64,000 nucleotides of DNA from assembly GCF_900631945.1 (NCBI RefSeq), contig NZ_UZWE01000046.1, positions 25,333 to 89,332 of the forward strand, in the 5' to 3' direction. A program made the translations under genes and the position numbers. How positions within the stretch are numbered: position 1 is the first letter of the stretch; each line of letters opens with the position of its first letter. Of this stretch, positions 1-11,424 are shown in pieces. The notes beneath the pieces were generated by a model, which worked only from the letters and a program-made list of their open reading frames with translations, was not told the DNA's origin and ran no database searches. Source of the stretch: Paracoccus haematequi. GTDB lineage: Bacteria; Pseudomonadota; Alphaproteobacteria; Rhodobacterales; Rhodobacteraceae.

Positions 1-381
1 CTGCACCCGCGCCCAGGTCTGGCTCTTGCAGATCAGCCCGCCCGCGACGCATCCCGACAGGCTCATCCGGTCGCCCTCGACCGTGGCCTTGCCGTTGTAG
101 ATCTTGTCGTTGGCGGGGCGCCACACCTTGCCCGTGTAGTTGCCGCCGCCCTGCGGGGCCATGTCGATGACGATCTGGCGGCCCAGGTTCGGGGATTGGT
201 ATTGCGACTGGCCTTTGTAGGTCCGGGTGATGGTGCCGCAGAAGGCCCCGCCGCAAGGCGCGATGGTGACATGGGCGAAGGCGCCGTCGTCGGGCTGGGT
301 CTGCCAGACCCCCTCGATCGGGTCGGCGGCGGCGGCGGTGGCGGCCAGTGCAAGAACGGCGGCGGCGATGATGTGGCGCAT
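1..381 (-). CDS. DUF2147 family secreted protein (3' end cut by window edge)
   Basis: The minus-strand frame opens at ATG 381 and stays open to the window edge, giving 127 codons. Residues 1-19 form a short hydrophobic signal peptide ending in an Ala-rich stretch, so export to the periplasm is likely. After it come the DUF2147 hallmarks: an EGVWQT start, GAFCGTI near residue 45, and a Gly/Tyr-rich middle with GGNYTGKVW. Family members are small beta-barrel-like envelope proteins of unknown role. It is divergent from hisA; in related genomes DUF2147 genes often sit inside histidine operons. The C-terminus is outside the window. Confidence 0.8.
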   Translation of the reverse strand, partial: MRHIIAAAVLALAATAAAADPIEGVWQTQPDDGAFAHVTIAPCGGAFCGTITRTYKGQSQYQSPNLGRQIVIDMAPQGGGNYTGKVWRPANDKIYNGKATVEGDRMSLSGCVAGGLICKSQTWARVQ

Positions 382-518
382 GGTTTCCCCCCTGATGCTG
401 GCGCGATGCTGCGGGGCGGCCCCTTGTCTGGCAAGCGTGACGTGAGGTCGCGGCGCGCCCTTCCGTTCCGGGCGCCCGCGTGGCAAAGGAGGCGCGACCC
501 CAACCGCCGGAGCCTGCC

Positions 519-1238
519 ATGATCCTCTATCCCGCCATCGACCTGAAGGACGGCAACTGCGTCCGCCTGCTGCGCGGCGAGATGGAGGCCGCGACCGTCT
601 TCGGCACCGATCCGGCGGCGCAGGCGCGCGCCTTCCAGGACGCGGGCGCGGAATGGCTGCACCTGGTCGACCTGAACGGCGCCTTTGCAGGCCGTCCCGT
701 GAACGCCGAGGCGGTCGAGGCGATCCTAGCCGCCATCGACATTCCCGCCCAGCTTGGCGGCGGTATCCGCGACATGGCGACCATCGAGGGCTGGCTGGAC
801 AAGGGCCTGTCCCGCGTGATCCTGGGCACCGTCGCGGTGGAAGATCCCGACCTGGTGCGCGAAGCCGCAGCCGCCTTCCCCGGCCGCATCGCTGTGGGCA
901 TCGACGCCCGCGCCGGGCGCGTGGCGACCCGCGGCTGGGCCACCGAGACGCAGGTGACGGCGACCGACCTGGCCCGTCAGTTCCAGGACGCGGGCGTCGC
1001 CGCGATCATCTATACCGACATCGACCGCGACGGCGCCATGCAGGGCCCCAACATCGCCGCGACCGAGGCCCTGGCCCGCGCAGTCGGCATTCCGGTCATC
1101 GCATCCGGGGGCGTGTCGTCGCTGGACGACCTGCGCGCCCTGGCAGAGACGCAGGTGATCGCGGGGGCGATTTCGGGCCGGGCGCTGTATGACGGCGCCA
1201 TCGACCTGGCCCAGGCTTTGGCGCTGCTGAAGCCGTGA
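519..1238 (+). CDS. hisA: HisA, phosphoribosylformimino-AICAR ribotide isomerase
   Basis: This 239-residue TIM-barrel protein catalyses the Amadori rearrangement in the fourth step of histidine synthesis, producing PRFAR for HisF. It shows the family start [17 protein letters not shown] with the N-terminal catalytic Asp, the GGGIR phosphate loop, and YTDIDRDG with the second catalytic Asp followed by ASGGVSS. Length is normal. The frame extends 13 codons upstream, but ATG 519 matches the family N-terminus. hisF is not downstream, so the his genes are split here. Its TGA stop directly abuts the stop codon of the convergent ferredoxin gene with no base between them. Confidence 0.95.
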   Translation: MILYPAIDLKDGNCVRLLRGEMEAATVFGTDPAAQARAFQDAGAEWLHLVDLNGAFAGRPVNAEAVEAILAAIDIPAQLGGGIRDMATIEGWLDKGLSRVILGTVAVEDPDLVREAAAAFPGRIAVGIDARAGRVATRGWATETQVTATDLARQFQDAGVAAIIYTDIDRDGAMQGPNIAATEALARAVGIPVIASGGVSSLDDLRALAETQVIAGAISGRALYDGAIDLAQALALLKP

Positions 1239-3222
<1,984 letters not shown>

Positions 3223-3360
3223 GCGGATGCCCTCATCTTGCGCATTCTGCCCTGGGCCGAAGATGGCCGGGGATCAGGTTGGATATGAAGAAGAAATAGG
3301 TCGGCGTTGCAAATAAACCACGCTCTCGGGCAGTGAACTGATCGTGACTTTTATTGCAGA

Positions 3361-3388
3361 AGGGGCGGATGGTGTCCCACCCGCCCCT
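3361..3388. terminator. Hairpin between hflC and degP
   Basis: AGGGGCGG (3361-3368) is a perfect inverted repeat of CCGCCCCT (3381-3388), separated by 12 bases. It lies 10 bases beyond the hflC stop. No T-run follows on the minus strand, so it may attenuate rather than end transcription, letting degP use its own promoter in the remaining about 140 bp. Confidence 0.4.
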
Positions 3389-3398
3389 TTCGCGTCGG

Positions 3399-4607
3399 TC
3401 ATTCCTGTGCCGGGGCGTCCTGCGGCGCCGGGTCTGCGGCCGCCCCATCCTGGGCCGGCTGTTCCGCCGCCGCCGCAGCCTCGGGGGCCGTCGCGGGGGC
3501 GGTTTCGGCGGGGGCGCCGACGCCTTCGGTCTGCTGCGGCGGGGTCGCCAGCATTTCCGGCACGGGGGTCAGGGTAACGCCCGCGCTTTCGCCCAGCCGG
3601 TTGCCTTCGCGGTCGGTCACGGTGGGCGTCACCAGGTCTTCCTCGTCGTCCGCGGCGGCCGGCGGCTGGATGGTGCCCGCCGAATTGCCCGCCGGGACCG
3701 GGGTCGGCGACGGGTTCGCGCGGCTGGCGCCGTCATCGCGCAGATAGCTGAAGAATTCCCCGTCCGGCTGCAACACCATGGTGCTGTTCTCGCCCCGGAT
3801 CGCCCGTTCGTACGAGGTCATCGACCGCGTGAAGGCGAAGAATTCCGGGTCGCGCCCGAAGGCGTCGGCATAGATGGCGTTGCGCTGCGCGTCGGCCTCG
3901 CCTCGGACGATCTCGGCGCGCTTGGACGCCTCGGATGTCAGTTCCGTCACCGTCCGGTCGGCGGCGGCGCGGACCCGCTGCGCGGCCTCGCCACCCCGCG
4001 CGATCTCGTCGGCGGCCTCGCGCTGGCGTTCGGCGCGCATCCGGGCATAGGTCGCGTTCAGGTTCTGCTCGGGCAGGTCGGTGCGGGTCAGGCGCACGTC
4101 GATGATCTCGACCCCCAGCCCTTCCGAGTTCGAGCGCGCCTCGTCGCGGATCTGGTTCATCAGCGCGGTGCGGTCGTCAGACAGCACGCTGGTGGACGGC
4201 ACGGTCCCCAGCACCTCGCGGATGGCGTTGCGCACGATGGGTTCCAGGCGGCCCTGCGCCCCCTGGATGCCGCCCGCGCCGACCGCCTGACGGAAGCGGA
4301 CCACATCGGTGATGCGCCAGCGGGCGAAGGCGTCCACAATCAGGCGGCGGTCGTCCAGGGGCGTGACCTCCAGCGGGACGGTCGGCAGGCCCAGGATGCG
4401 GCCGTCGTATTTTTCGACGTTGTCCAGAAACGGCACCTTGAAATCCAGGCCCGGATCCTCCTTCACGTCGACGACGCGGCCCAGGCGCAGCACCAGGGCC
4501 TTTTCGCGTTCGTCGACGATGAACACCGAGGACGCGACCAGCACGCCCACCGCGATCAGGGCGGGAATGGCCAGCGTCGCGGCCGTAATTCTGCGAGCGG
4601 TGGCCAT
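3399..4607 (-). CDS. hflC: HflC, membrane protease modulator (SPFH/prohibitin family)
   Basis: HflC forms the HflKC complex with HflK, which encloses and regulates the FtsH protease on the periplasmic side of the inner membrane. A single N-terminal transmembrane segment spans about residues 9-30, then the SPFH domain (residues 35-200, including LVVDAFARWRITD-type motifs) and the long charged helix around 175-235. At 402 residues it is about 100 longer than usual. The extra C-terminal part, from about residue 285, is low-complexity Pro/Ala/Glu sequence, probably disordered in the periplasm. Its ATG overlaps the hflK stop by one base (TGATG), so the two subunits are translationally coupled. Confidence 0.93.
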   Translation of the reverse strand: MATARRITAATLAIPALIAVGVLVASSVFIVDEREKALVLRLGRVVDVKEDPGLDFKVPFLDNVEKYDGRILGLPTVPLEVTPLDDRRLIVDAFARWRITDVVRFRQAVGAGGIQGAQGRLEPIVRNAIREVLGTVPSTSVLSDDRTALMNQIRDEARSNSEGLGVEIIDVRLTRTDLPEQNLNATYARMRAERQREAADEIARGGEAAQRVRAAADRTVTELTSEASKRAEIVRGEADAQRNAIYADAFGRDPEFFAFTRSMTSYERAIRGENSTMVLQPDGEFFSYLRDDGASRANPSPTPVPAGNSAGTIQPPAAADDEEDLVTPTVTDREGNRLGESAGVTLTPVPEMLATPPQQTEGVGAPAETAPATAPEAAAAAEQPAQDGAAADPAPQDAPAQE

Positions 4608-5803
4608 CAGTTGTTCCCTCCGGTATTGGCGTTGCCCTGGCCGGACCGGCGCAGCTGGTCAAGCGGCAGATAGGGCACGACGCCCGATCCCTGCCCTTCC
4701 ACGCCGTCGCCCAGAATCACCTTGTCCACGCCGCCCAGGACGTTCTCCATGGTTTCCAGATACATCCGGCGGCGGGTCACTTCGGGGGCCTTCACATATT
4801 CCTCGTAGATCGAATTGAAGCGCGCGGCCTCGCCCTGGGCGGTGTTGACCGCCTGGGCGCGATAGGCCTCGGCCTGTTCCAGCGCCTGCGCCGCGTCGCC
4901 TCGGGCCTGGGCCAGGACGCGGTTGGCATAAGCGTCGGCTTCCTTCTCAAGCCGGTCGCGTTCCTGCTGGGCGGCCTGCACCTCGCGGAAGGCGTCGATC
5001 ACCTCGGCCGGGGGGTCGGCGCGGTCCAGGTTGACGCGGATCACGTTGATCCCGGACTGATAGGCGTCCAGCGTTTCCTGGACCGAGGTTTGCAGGTCGT
5101 TGGCGATGGTGCCGCGATCCCGGTTCAGGATCGGCGCCAGTTCGCTGCGCGCGATGATGTCGCGCATCGAGGATTCGGCCACGGCGCGCATGGTGTCGGC
5201 GGGATCTGCCAGGTTGAACAGGAATTTTTCCGGGTCCGAGATGTTCCAGACGACCTGATATTCCATGTCCACGATGTTCTGGTCGCGGGTCAGCATCAGA
5301 CCGTTGTCCATCTCTCCCTGGCGGCCGGTGCCGATCTCGGTCACGCGTTCGTTGGTGACGGGGATGACCTCGGCGGTGACGACCGGCCAGGGGGCGAAGT
5401 TCAACCCTTCCGTGCCCACGGCCACCGCGCGGCCGAACAGGAATTCGACGCTGCGTTCGTTGGTCTGGACCCGGTAGAAGCTGGCGAAGGCCCACAGCGC
5501 CAGCAGGATCAGCCCGCCGATGGTCAGGGTGGTGCGGTTCATCTGGAACCCCGGCGACTGCGGGCGGCGCGGGCCGCCGCCGACCGGACCATTGCCGCCG
5601 CCGCGCCCGCCCATCAGCACGCGCAGCCGTTCCTGGCCCTTCTTCATCAGTTCCTCGATCTCGGGCATCTGCTGCGGGCCGCCGGGCCTTTGCGGCCCTC
5701 TTGGCGGCTGCTGCTGTCCCCAGGGGCGGTTCGAGGGGCGCTTGTCGCGATCCTCGTCATCTCCTCCGCCGCTTCCGCCGCCCCATGGGCCCTGACTTGC
5801 CAT
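4607..5803 (-). CDS. hflK: HflK, membrane protease modulator (SPFH/prohibitin family)
   Basis: This is the partner of HflC in the FtsH-regulating complex. The 398-residue protein starts with the typical Gly/Pro/Asn-rich cytoplasmic tail (about residues 1-75, with QGPWGGGSGGG), then one transmembrane helix at about 82-105 and the SPFH domain with NERSVEFLFGR and DIIARSELAPIL. A long Glu/Arg/Ala coiled helix follows at about 270-320. The frame runs 22 codons further upstream, but ATG 5803 has an AAGGA ribosome site and gives the MASQGPWG family start. First gene of the hflK-hflC-degP operon. Confidence 0.94.
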   Translation of the reverse strand: MASQGPWGGGSGGGDDEDRDKRPSNRPWGQQQPPRGPQRPGGPQQMPEIEELMKKGQERLRVLMGGRGGGNGPVGGGPRRPQSPGFQMNRTTLTIGGLILLALWAFASFYRVQTNERSVEFLFGRAVAVGTEGLNFAPWPVVTAEVIPVTNERVTEIGTGRQGEMDNGLMLTRDQNIVDMEYQVVWNISDPEKFLFNLADPADTMRAVAESSMRDIIARSELAPILNRDRGTIANDLQTSVQETLDAYQSGINVIRVNLDRADPPAEVIDAFREVQAAQQERDRLEKEADAYANRVLAQARGDAAQALEQAEAYRAQAVNTAQGEAARFNSIYEEYVKAPEVTRRRMYLETMENVLGGVDKVILGDGVEGQGSGVVPYLPLDQLRRSGQGNANTGGNN

Positions 5804-5907
5804 CCCTAATCCTTCTTTCTTCTTCGAAATTCCGTTGCTTGAAACTGGGACGGCAGGGGGAAATGTCAACCCGAACAGCCCCTGTCCGTGCCCATCTGTC
5901 GCAATTG

Positions 5908-7305
5908 TCAGGCGGTTGCAGCCTGTGCAGGAACCTCCAGCCGGTGCCGGCGCGTCGGATTGCGCATCGTCACCAGTTCCTCGGCCGCGGTGGGGTGGAC
6001 GGCCATGGTCGCATCGAAATCGGCCTTGGTCGCGCCCATGGTGATGGGGATCGCGGCAAGCTGGATCATCTCTCCGGCATCGGGACCGACGATGTGGCAG
6101 CCCAGAACCTTGTCGGTTTCGGGATCGACCAGCAGCTTCATCATCACCTTGGCATTGCTGCCCGCGAACATCGACCGCATCGGCCGGAACACGGTGTCAT
6201 AGACATCCACGTCGCCGCGCGCGCAGGCCTGTTCCTCGGTCAGCCCGACCGAGGCGACCTCGTGCGGGCGCAGATAGACGGCGCTGGCGACATTGACATG
6301 GCTGACGGTGCGCGCCCGGCCGCCGAAGACCGTATCGGCAAAGGCATGACCCTCGCGGATCGCCACCGGGGTCAGGTTCACCCGGTCGGTCACGTCGCCC
6401 ACCGCGAAGATCGACGGAACCGCCGTCTGCGACCATTCGTCCACCGCGATCGCGCCGTTCGGACGCAGGTGGACGCCGGTGTTCTCCAGCCCCAGCCCGG
6501 CGGTATAGGGCGCGCGGCCGGTGGCCCAGATCACCGCGTCGAAGCCGTCGCGGCTGCCATCAGTGAAGGTGACGCCGATCCCGTCGCCCTGGCGTTCCAG
6601 CGCGGTGGGGTTGACGTTCAGGCGCAGGTCGACGCCGATTTCGGACAGTTGCAGCGTCGCCATGTCGCGGGCCTGCCGGTCGAAGCCGCGCAGCACCGCG
6701 TCGCCGCGATAGGCCTGCACCGTCTCGCAGCCCAGCCCCGCCAGGATCGTCGCGAATTCGCAGGCGATGAAGCCCCCGCCGACCAGCAGCACCCGGCGCG
6801 GCAGCGATTCCATCAGGAACAGGTCGTCGGAGATCAGGCCCAGTTCCTCGCCCGGAATGCCGGGCAGCGCGGGGCGGCCGCCCACTGCGATCAGGATGTG
6901 CTTGGCGGTCTTTCGCGTGCCGTCGGCCAAGGCGACCGTGTGGGGATCGACGATGGTGGCGCGCTGATGAAAGATCTGCACGCCCGACTTTTCCAGGTTC
7001 GCGGTATAGATCAGCTCCAGCCGGGTCAGTTCTGCGTCCAGCTTCTGGCGGAACACCGTCCAGTCGAACCGCCCCGCCTGCGCGCCCTCCCAGCCATAGC
7101 CGCGCATCTCTTGCGCCATCAGCCCGGCCTGCGAGGCGAAGATCATCAGCTTTTTGGGCACGCAGCCCCGGATCACGCAGGTGCCGCCCATGCGGCTTTC
7201 CTCGGCCAGGGCAACGCGGGCGCCGTGTTCGCCCGCCGCGATGCGCGCGGCCCGCACGCCGCCCGAGCCGCCGCCGATCACGAACAGGTCATAGTCGAAA
7301 GTCAC
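5908..7305 (-). CDS. gor: Glutathione-disulfide reductase
   Basis: This 465-residue flavoprotein disulfide reductase regenerates reduced glutathione with NADPH. The FAD-binding GGGSGGVRAAR is at residues 11-21. The redox-active pair is Cys43/Cys48 in GGTCVIRGCVPKK. A second nucleotide-binding GGGFIACEFA follows mid-protein, then AVGDV at the FAD site and the C-terminal VHPTAAEE with the active-site His-Glu pair. GRAPYTAGLGLE and the interface match glutathione reductases better than dihydrolipoamide or mercuric reductases. It starts 3 bases after the rpiA stop, so the two are cotranscribed and link NADPH use to pentose phosphate metabolism. Confidence 0.93.
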   Translation of the reverse strand: MTFDYDLFVIGGGSGGVRAARIAAGEHGARVALAEESRMGGTCVIRGCVPKKLMIFASQAGLMAQEMRGYGWEGAQAGRFDWTVFRQKLDAELTRLELIYTANLEKSGVQIFHQRATIVDPHTVALADGTRKTAKHILIAVGGRPALPGIPGEELGLISDDLFLMESLPRRVLLVGGGFIACEFATILAGLGCETVQAYRGDAVLRGFDRQARDMATLQLSEIGVDLRLNVNPTALERQGDGIGVTFTDGSRDGFDAVIWATGRAPYTAGLGLENTGVHLRPNGAIAVDEWSQTAVPSIFAVGDVTDRVNLTPVAIREGHAFADTVFGGRARTVSHVNVASAVYLRPHEVASVGLTEEQACARGDVDVYDTVFRPMRSMFAGSNAKVMMKLLVDPETDKVLGCHIVGPDAGEMIQLAAIPITMGATKADFDATMAVHPTAAEELVTMRNPTRRHRLEVPAQAATA

Positions 7306-7308
7306 AGC

Positions 7309-8061
7309 TCAATCTCCTTCGCCGGCCAGCATGTCGGCGTCTATGTCAGCATTGCGGTCAAGCCGGACAACCGTGCCGTCGGGCTTGCCGATGATCGCCA
7401 GGTGGCACATGCCCAGGAACAGCCCGTGTTCCACGACACCCGGAATGGCCGACAGCGCGCGCGCAAGCGCCACCGGATCGGGGATCGCGCCCAAGTGCAG
7501 ATCCAGGATCCAGTTCCCCTCGTCCGTGACCCATGGGTCGCTGCCCTTCAGGCGGTGCAGCACGTCCCGGTCGCCCAGAGCCAGGTCGGCCAGGGCGCGA
7601 CGGATCAGGGTGCGGGTGGTCTCGAACCCGAACTGCACCACCTCGACCGGCAGGGGAAAGGCGCCCAACTGTTCCACGACCTTGCCGGGATCGGCGATCA
7701 CCACCATCCGCTGACTGGCCGCCGCGACGATCTTCTCGCGCAGATGCGCGCCGCCGCCGCCCTTGACCAAATGCAGGTCGGGATCAACCTCGTCGGCGCC
7801 GTCGATGGTCATGTCCAGCCAGCCGATGTCATCCAGGCTTTCGATGGACAGGCCCAGGCTTTCCGCCAGCTCGCAAGTCGCCTTCGAGGTCGCGGCGCAG
7901 CGCAGCGACAGCCCTTCGGCCCGCGCGCGGGCGGCCAGTTCGCGGACCATGACGCTGGCGGTCGATCCGGTGCCCAGGCCCAGTTTCATGCCGTCCTGCA
8001 CCAGGGCCACGGCGGCGCGCGCGGCGGCCAGCTTGGCGGGATCGGGTTGGGGTTGCGACAT
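7309..8061 (-). CDS. rpiA: Ribose-5-phosphate isomerase A
   Basis: This 250-residue enzyme interconverts ribose 5-phosphate and ribulose 5-phosphate in the non-oxidative pentose phosphate pathway. Family motifs are all present: LGLGTGSTAS near residue 30, TIDGADEVD with the catalytic Asp-Glu region, KGGGGAHLREKIVA with the active-site Glu and Lys, and VEVVQFG. Length is slightly above the usual 220-235 because of a tail after KPDGTVVRLDR. It heads a two-gene operon with gor. Confidence 0.95.
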   Translation of the reverse strand: MSQPQPDPAKLAAARAAVALVQDGMKLGLGTGSTASVMVRELAARARAEGLSLRCAATSKATCELAESLGLSIESLDDIGWLDMTIDGADEVDPDLHLVKGGGGAHLREKIVAAASQRMVVIADPGKVVEQLGAFPLPVEVVQFGFETTRTLIRRALADLALGDRDVLHRLKGSDPWVTDEGNWILDLHLGAIPDPVALARALSAIPGVVEHGLFLGMCHLAIIGKPDGTVVRLDRNADIDADMLAGEGD

Positions 8062-8133
8062 GGGCGGTCTCCATCCTGGGGCGTTGCGAAAGGTTATAGG
8101 CGACCGGCCTGCCCCCCGCCACCGGCAAAACCC

Positions 8134-9249
8134 TTATCCCCGGCTGACACCTTCCGGCAGGATCACCGTGAAGCTGCTGCCCTGCCCCTTGGCGCTGTCG
8201 ATGCGCAACCGACCGCGATGGCGGTTGACGATATGCTTGACGATCGCCAGCCCCAGCCCGGTTCCGCCCTGGGCACGGGATCGGTGGGTGTCGACGCGAT
8301 AGAATCGCTCGGTCAGACGGGGGATGTGCATCCCCTCGATCCCCTCGCCCTTGTCGCGGATCTCGACGGCCCAGGCCGGGCCGCGCAGCAGGGGTTCGTG
8401 GTCGATCCGGCGCATGGAAACACCCAGATAGCCGCCCGACCCGCCGTATTTGATCGCGTTCTCGATCAGGTTCTGGAACACCTGCACCAGTTGGTCGGGA
8501 TCGCCCGGCACTGGCTGGCTGCCCGCGATGCCTTGGGTTTCGACCGCGACGCCTGCTTCCCGCGCGGCCTGGTCCATCGTCGCCAGGACGCCGCGCAGCA
8601 GCAGGGGCAGGTCCACGCGGCCCGCCGGGCGGCGGCGTTCCTCGGCCTGGACGCGGCTCAGCGAAAGCAGGTCGCTGACAAGGCGGTTCATCCGGGCGGC
8701 CTCGCGTGCCATGATGTCCAGGAAGCGGTCGCGGGCCTTGGCATCGTCGCGGGCCGGGCCGCGCAGCGTCTCGATGAAGCCGATCATGGCGGTCAGCGGA
8801 GTCTTCAGTTCGTGGCTGACATTGGCCACGAAATCGCGGCGCATCTGTTCGGCTTCCTCGGTCACGGATCGGTCCAGCACCGCGATCGTCGCCCCCCGGC
8901 CCAGGGCCGAGGGCAGCCGCGCCACGGTGATGTCCGCCGCGATGTCGCGCCCGTCGGCCACCACCGCCGCCGACAGCCGCACCACGCCGTCGACCTGCGC
9001 GGGACCGGCCATGGGATCGGGCAAGGGCGCGGGATGGTGGTCGGGATCAAGCACCCAGTCGACCGCCTCGACCACGGCGGGGTGGCGCAGGACGGTGACG
9101 AAGGGCCGGTTCAGCAGATCGCCGCCGCCGAACAGCGCCACCGCCGCGCGGTTGGCGCCGATGGTGCGCGCCCGGCCGTCGACCGCCAGCATCGGGACGG
9201 GCACGCCCTCCAGCAGGTCCGAGGCCCAGCGATGCCCGTCGCGGATCAT
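8134..9249 (-). CDS. PAS-domain sensor histidine kinase, PhoR-like
   Basis: This 371-residue soluble kinase has a PAS-like N-terminal half (about residues 10-125), then a HisKA domain with the phosphoacceptor His146 in [18 protein letters not shown]. The HATPase domain follows with the N box [10 protein letters not shown], the G1 box DKGEGI and the G2 box [14 protein letters not shown]. The HisKA/HATPase core resembles PhoR, but no transmembrane segment is predicted by eye, and neither phoB nor pst genes are in the window. Its ATG overlaps the stop of the upstream gamma-carbonic-anhydrase gene (ATGA), so it is the third gene of the gmk operon. The cognate response regulator is not adjacent. 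Confidence 0.88.
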   Translation of the reverse strand: MIRDGHRWASDLLEGVPVPMLAVDGRARTIGANRAAVALFGGGDLLNRPFVTVLRHPAVVEAVDWVLDPDHHPAPLPDPMAGPAQVDGVVRLSAAVVADGRDIAADITVARLPSALGRGATIAVLDRSVTEEAEQMRRDFVANVSHELKTPLTAMIGFIETLRGPARDDAKARDRFLDIMAREAARMNRLVSDLLSLSRVQAEERRRPAGRVDLPLLLRGVLATMDQAAREAGVAVETQGIAGSQPVPGDPDQLVQVFQNLIENAIKYGGSGGYLGVSMRRIDHEPLLRGPAWAVEIRDKGEGIEGMHIPRLTERFYRVDTHRSRAQGGTGLGLAIVKHIVNRHRGRLRIDSAKGQGSSFTVILPEGVSRG

Positions 9250-9767
9250 CCTGCCTGCCGCAGCCCGGCGCGGAACCGCGCGGCATTGGCGCGGTAGCGT
9301 TCGGCCGACCGGCGCAGCCCTTCCAGGGCCGCGTCGTCCAATATCCGCACCACCTTGCCCGGCGCGCCCATGACCAGGGCGCCGGGGGGGATCTCCTTGT
9401 CCTCGGCGATCAGCGCCCCGGCCCCGATCAGCGCCCCGGCCCCGATCCGGGCGCCGTTCAGGACCGTTGCGCCCATGCCGATCAGCGCGCCGTCGCCGAT
9501 GGTGCAGCCGTGCAGGATCGCGCGATGGCCGATGGTGCAGTCCGCGCCGATCGTCAGCGGACAGCCGGGATCGGTGTGCAGGACGCACAGATCCTGGACA
9601 TTGCTGCCCCGGCCCACGCGAATCTCCTCGGTGTCGCCGCGCAGGACCGCGCCCCACCAGACCGAGGCGCCGTCCTCCAGCACCACCTTGCCGACCAGCT
9701 GCGCGTCGGGCGCAACCCAGGCATCCGCCGCCAGGCGAGGGGCGTGACCTTCCAGTTCCCAGATCAT
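9246..9767 (-). CDS. Gamma carbonic anhydrase family protein (left-handed beta-helix)
   Basis: This 173-residue hexapeptide-repeat protein folds as a left-handed parallel beta helix. Repeats such as [12 protein letters not shown] and [11 protein letters not shown] are obvious between residues 80 and 125. Potential metal-ligand His residues occur in VLHTDPG and GHRAILHGC, as in Cam/YrdA-like proteins. Many members of this subfamily are not efficient carbonic anhydrases, so the activity is uncertain. It overlaps both neighbours by ATGA (gmk upstream, the kinase downstream), giving a tightly coupled three-gene operon. Confidence 0.9.
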   Translation of the reverse strand: MIWELEGHAPRLAADAWVAPDAQLVGKVVLEDGASVWWGAVLRGDTEEIRVGRGSNVQDLCVLHTDPGCPLTIGADCTIGHRAILHGCTIGDGALIGMGATVLNGARIGAGALIGAGALIAEDKEIPPGALVMGAPGKVVRILDDAALEGLRRSAERYRANAARFRAGLRQAG

Positions 9768-10393
9768 GCGTGTTCCTCCATCAGGTTCTTGACGAAGCGG
9801 CCCAGCCCCCCCTGCCGGTCGCGGCGCAGCCGTTCGGCGGTCAGGATGGCGCGCAGGTTCTGCTCGGTCCGGTCCAGGTCGTCGTTGATCAGGACGTAAT
9901 CGTATTCGGCCCAATGGCTGATCTCGGCGCGGCTTTTTGCCATCCGGCTGGCGATCACCGCCTCGCTGTCCTGGCCGCGCGCGCGCAGGCGGCGTTCCAG
10001 TTCCGGCAGCGAGGGCGGCAGCACGAAGATCGACACCACATGCCCCCCCAGGGCGGATGCGCGGATCTGCTGGCCGCCCTGCCAGTCCACGTCGAACAGC
10101 GTGTCGCGCCCGTCGCGCATCGCGGCCTCGACCGGGGCGCTTGGGCTGCCATACAGGTTGCCGAACACCTCGGCATGTTCCAGCATCTGCCCCTGTTCGA
10201 CCATCTGGTGAAAGGCCCCGGCGGTGGTAAAGTAATAATGCTGCCCGTCCACCTCGCCCGGACGCGGCGGGCGGGTCGTGGCCGAAACCGAGAAACGCAA
10301 CGAGGGATCCCAGTCCATCAGCCGCCGCGCCAGCGTCGATTTCCCCGCGCCCGATGGCGATGACAGGATGATCAGCAGGCCGGTTCTGTCCAT
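9764..10393 (-). CDS. gmk: Guanylate kinase
   Basis: This 209-residue enzyme phosphorylates GMP to GDP with ATP in nucleotide synthesis. The P-loop [16 protein letters not shown] is at residues 10-25. The GMP-binding region has [19 protein letters not shown], and [12 protein letters not shown] and the lid segment with conserved Arg residues follow. Size and motifs are normal. It is the first gene of the gmk / gamma-carbonic-anhydrase / histidine kinase operon; the 215 bp between it and the divergent PAS gene must hold both promoters. Confidence 0.96.
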   Translation of the reverse strand: MDRTGLLIILSSPSGAGKSTLARRLMDWDPSLRFSVSATTRPPRPGEVDGQHYYFTTAGAFHQMVEQGQMLEHAEVFGNLYGSPSAPVEAAMRDGRDTLFDVDWQGGQQIRASALGGHVVSIFVLPPSLPELERRLRARGQDSEAVIASRMAKSRAEISHWAEYDYVLINDDLDRTEQNLRAILTAERLRRDRQGGLGRFVKNLMEEHA

Positions 10394-10608
10394 GGGGCGC
10401 CTTTCCTTGTGCCTTTGCGCGCGGGATGGACCAGCCTTGCCGGGCGGTCAAGGCCCCGGACCGGGCCGCGCGGCGGCGGGCGCCCTGCAAAGTCTTAACC
10501 ATTTCTAAGGAAAACGACTCGGCAGGGCGCGAAGTTATGTTTATCATACCGTTGGAGTGTATGGCGTGTCCGTGTTCCAGGATGCGCGCTGGTAAAGAGG
10601 GAAAGACA

Positions 10609-11379
10609 GTGTCGGAATGGCAGGAGGACCAACGGCCGCATCCGCCCGGGGCGGATCGAACCGGACAGATTTTGCAGCTCGCGGATTTCAATCCCGCGCA
10701 ACCGGCCCGGATTCTCGCCGATATGCGTGCCTATTGGGACAGCCTGCGGCGCGGCCGGGCCGTGCCCGCCCGTTCCGACATCCAGCCCCAGGGCATCCAT
10801 CGCGCCCTTGATTACGCCTTCATCCTGGAACGAATCGCCCCTGGTGCGGCGCGCTTCCGTCTTGCCGGTCAGCACCTGATCGACCTGATGGGGATGGAGG
10901 TGCGCGGCATGGCCTTCTGCGCTCTTGCCAATCCCACGTCGCGCGGCCGCTGGTCCGATGTGCTGGAATCGGTGTTTCGCGGCCCGCAACTGGCGCAGAT
11001 GACGCTGCACGCCAAGGCCGAATATGCCCGGCCGGAACTGACGGCGCGGTTGCTGCTGCTGCCGCTGACCTCGGATCTGGGCGACGTGACCCGCGCGCTT
11101 GGCTGCATCATCGCCGAAGGCCAGGTCGGCATCGCGCCGCGCCGCTTCGACCTGGTGTCGGACGAAGTGATGCCGATCGTCGAAGGGGGCAAGACGCTGG
11201 AGCCGTCGGCCTCGGATTTCGGGCGCGACCGGCGCGGGACCGCGCCGGCCAGGCTGGTTGAGGCACCTGCCGAACGACCGGCGAAGCGGCCCGACAGCGC
11301 CGAGGCGCGGCGGGCCAAGTTCCGGGTGATCACCCTGACACCGGCCACGCCGAAACTGCCCTCGGGCGCCACAAGCTGA
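10609..11379 (+). CDS. PAS-domain protein (PAS_5-type), unknown function
   Basis: This 256-residue protein has a single PAS-like domain over about residues 25-170, in the style of the alphaproteobacterial PAS_5 family ([47 protein letters not shown]). The remaining 80 residues are Arg/Ala/Pro-rich and look disordered, with no recognisable output domain. Such proteins are often annotated as regulatory, but the role is unknown. I chose GTG 10609, which has an AGAGGGAAA ribosome site; in-frame ATGs at 10582 and 10561 lack one and would add a Cys-rich N-terminus. It is divergent from gmk. Confidence 0.75.
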   Translation: MSEWQEDQRPHPPGADRTGQILQLADFNPAQPARILADMRAYWDSLRRGRAVPARSDIQPQGIHRALDYAFILERIAPGAARFRLAGQHLIDLMGMEVRGMAFCALANPTSRGRWSDVLESVFRGPQLAQMTLHAKAEYARPELTARLLLLPLTSDLGDVTRALGCIIAEGQVGIAPRRFDLVSDEVMPIVEGGKTLEPSASDFGRDRRGTAPARLVEAPAERPAKRPDSAEARRAKFRVITLTPATPKLPSGATS

Positions 11380-11424
11380 CGCCGGGCGCGGGGGCGGCAG
11401 GACCAGCCCCCTGATGCGCTGCCC

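Noticed and set aside
8134..9249. PhoR with its pst-pho operon.
   Set aside because: No phoB, phoU or pst genes are adjacent, and the protein lacks transmembrane segments, so only a PhoR-like label is justified.
5701..9297. A very long plus-strand open frame opposite hflK, gor, rpiA and the kinase.
   Set aside because: In DNA this GC-rich, frames opposite real genes stay open by chance; the product is His/Gln/Arg-rich low-complexity sequence, while the minus-strand genes have clear family motifs.
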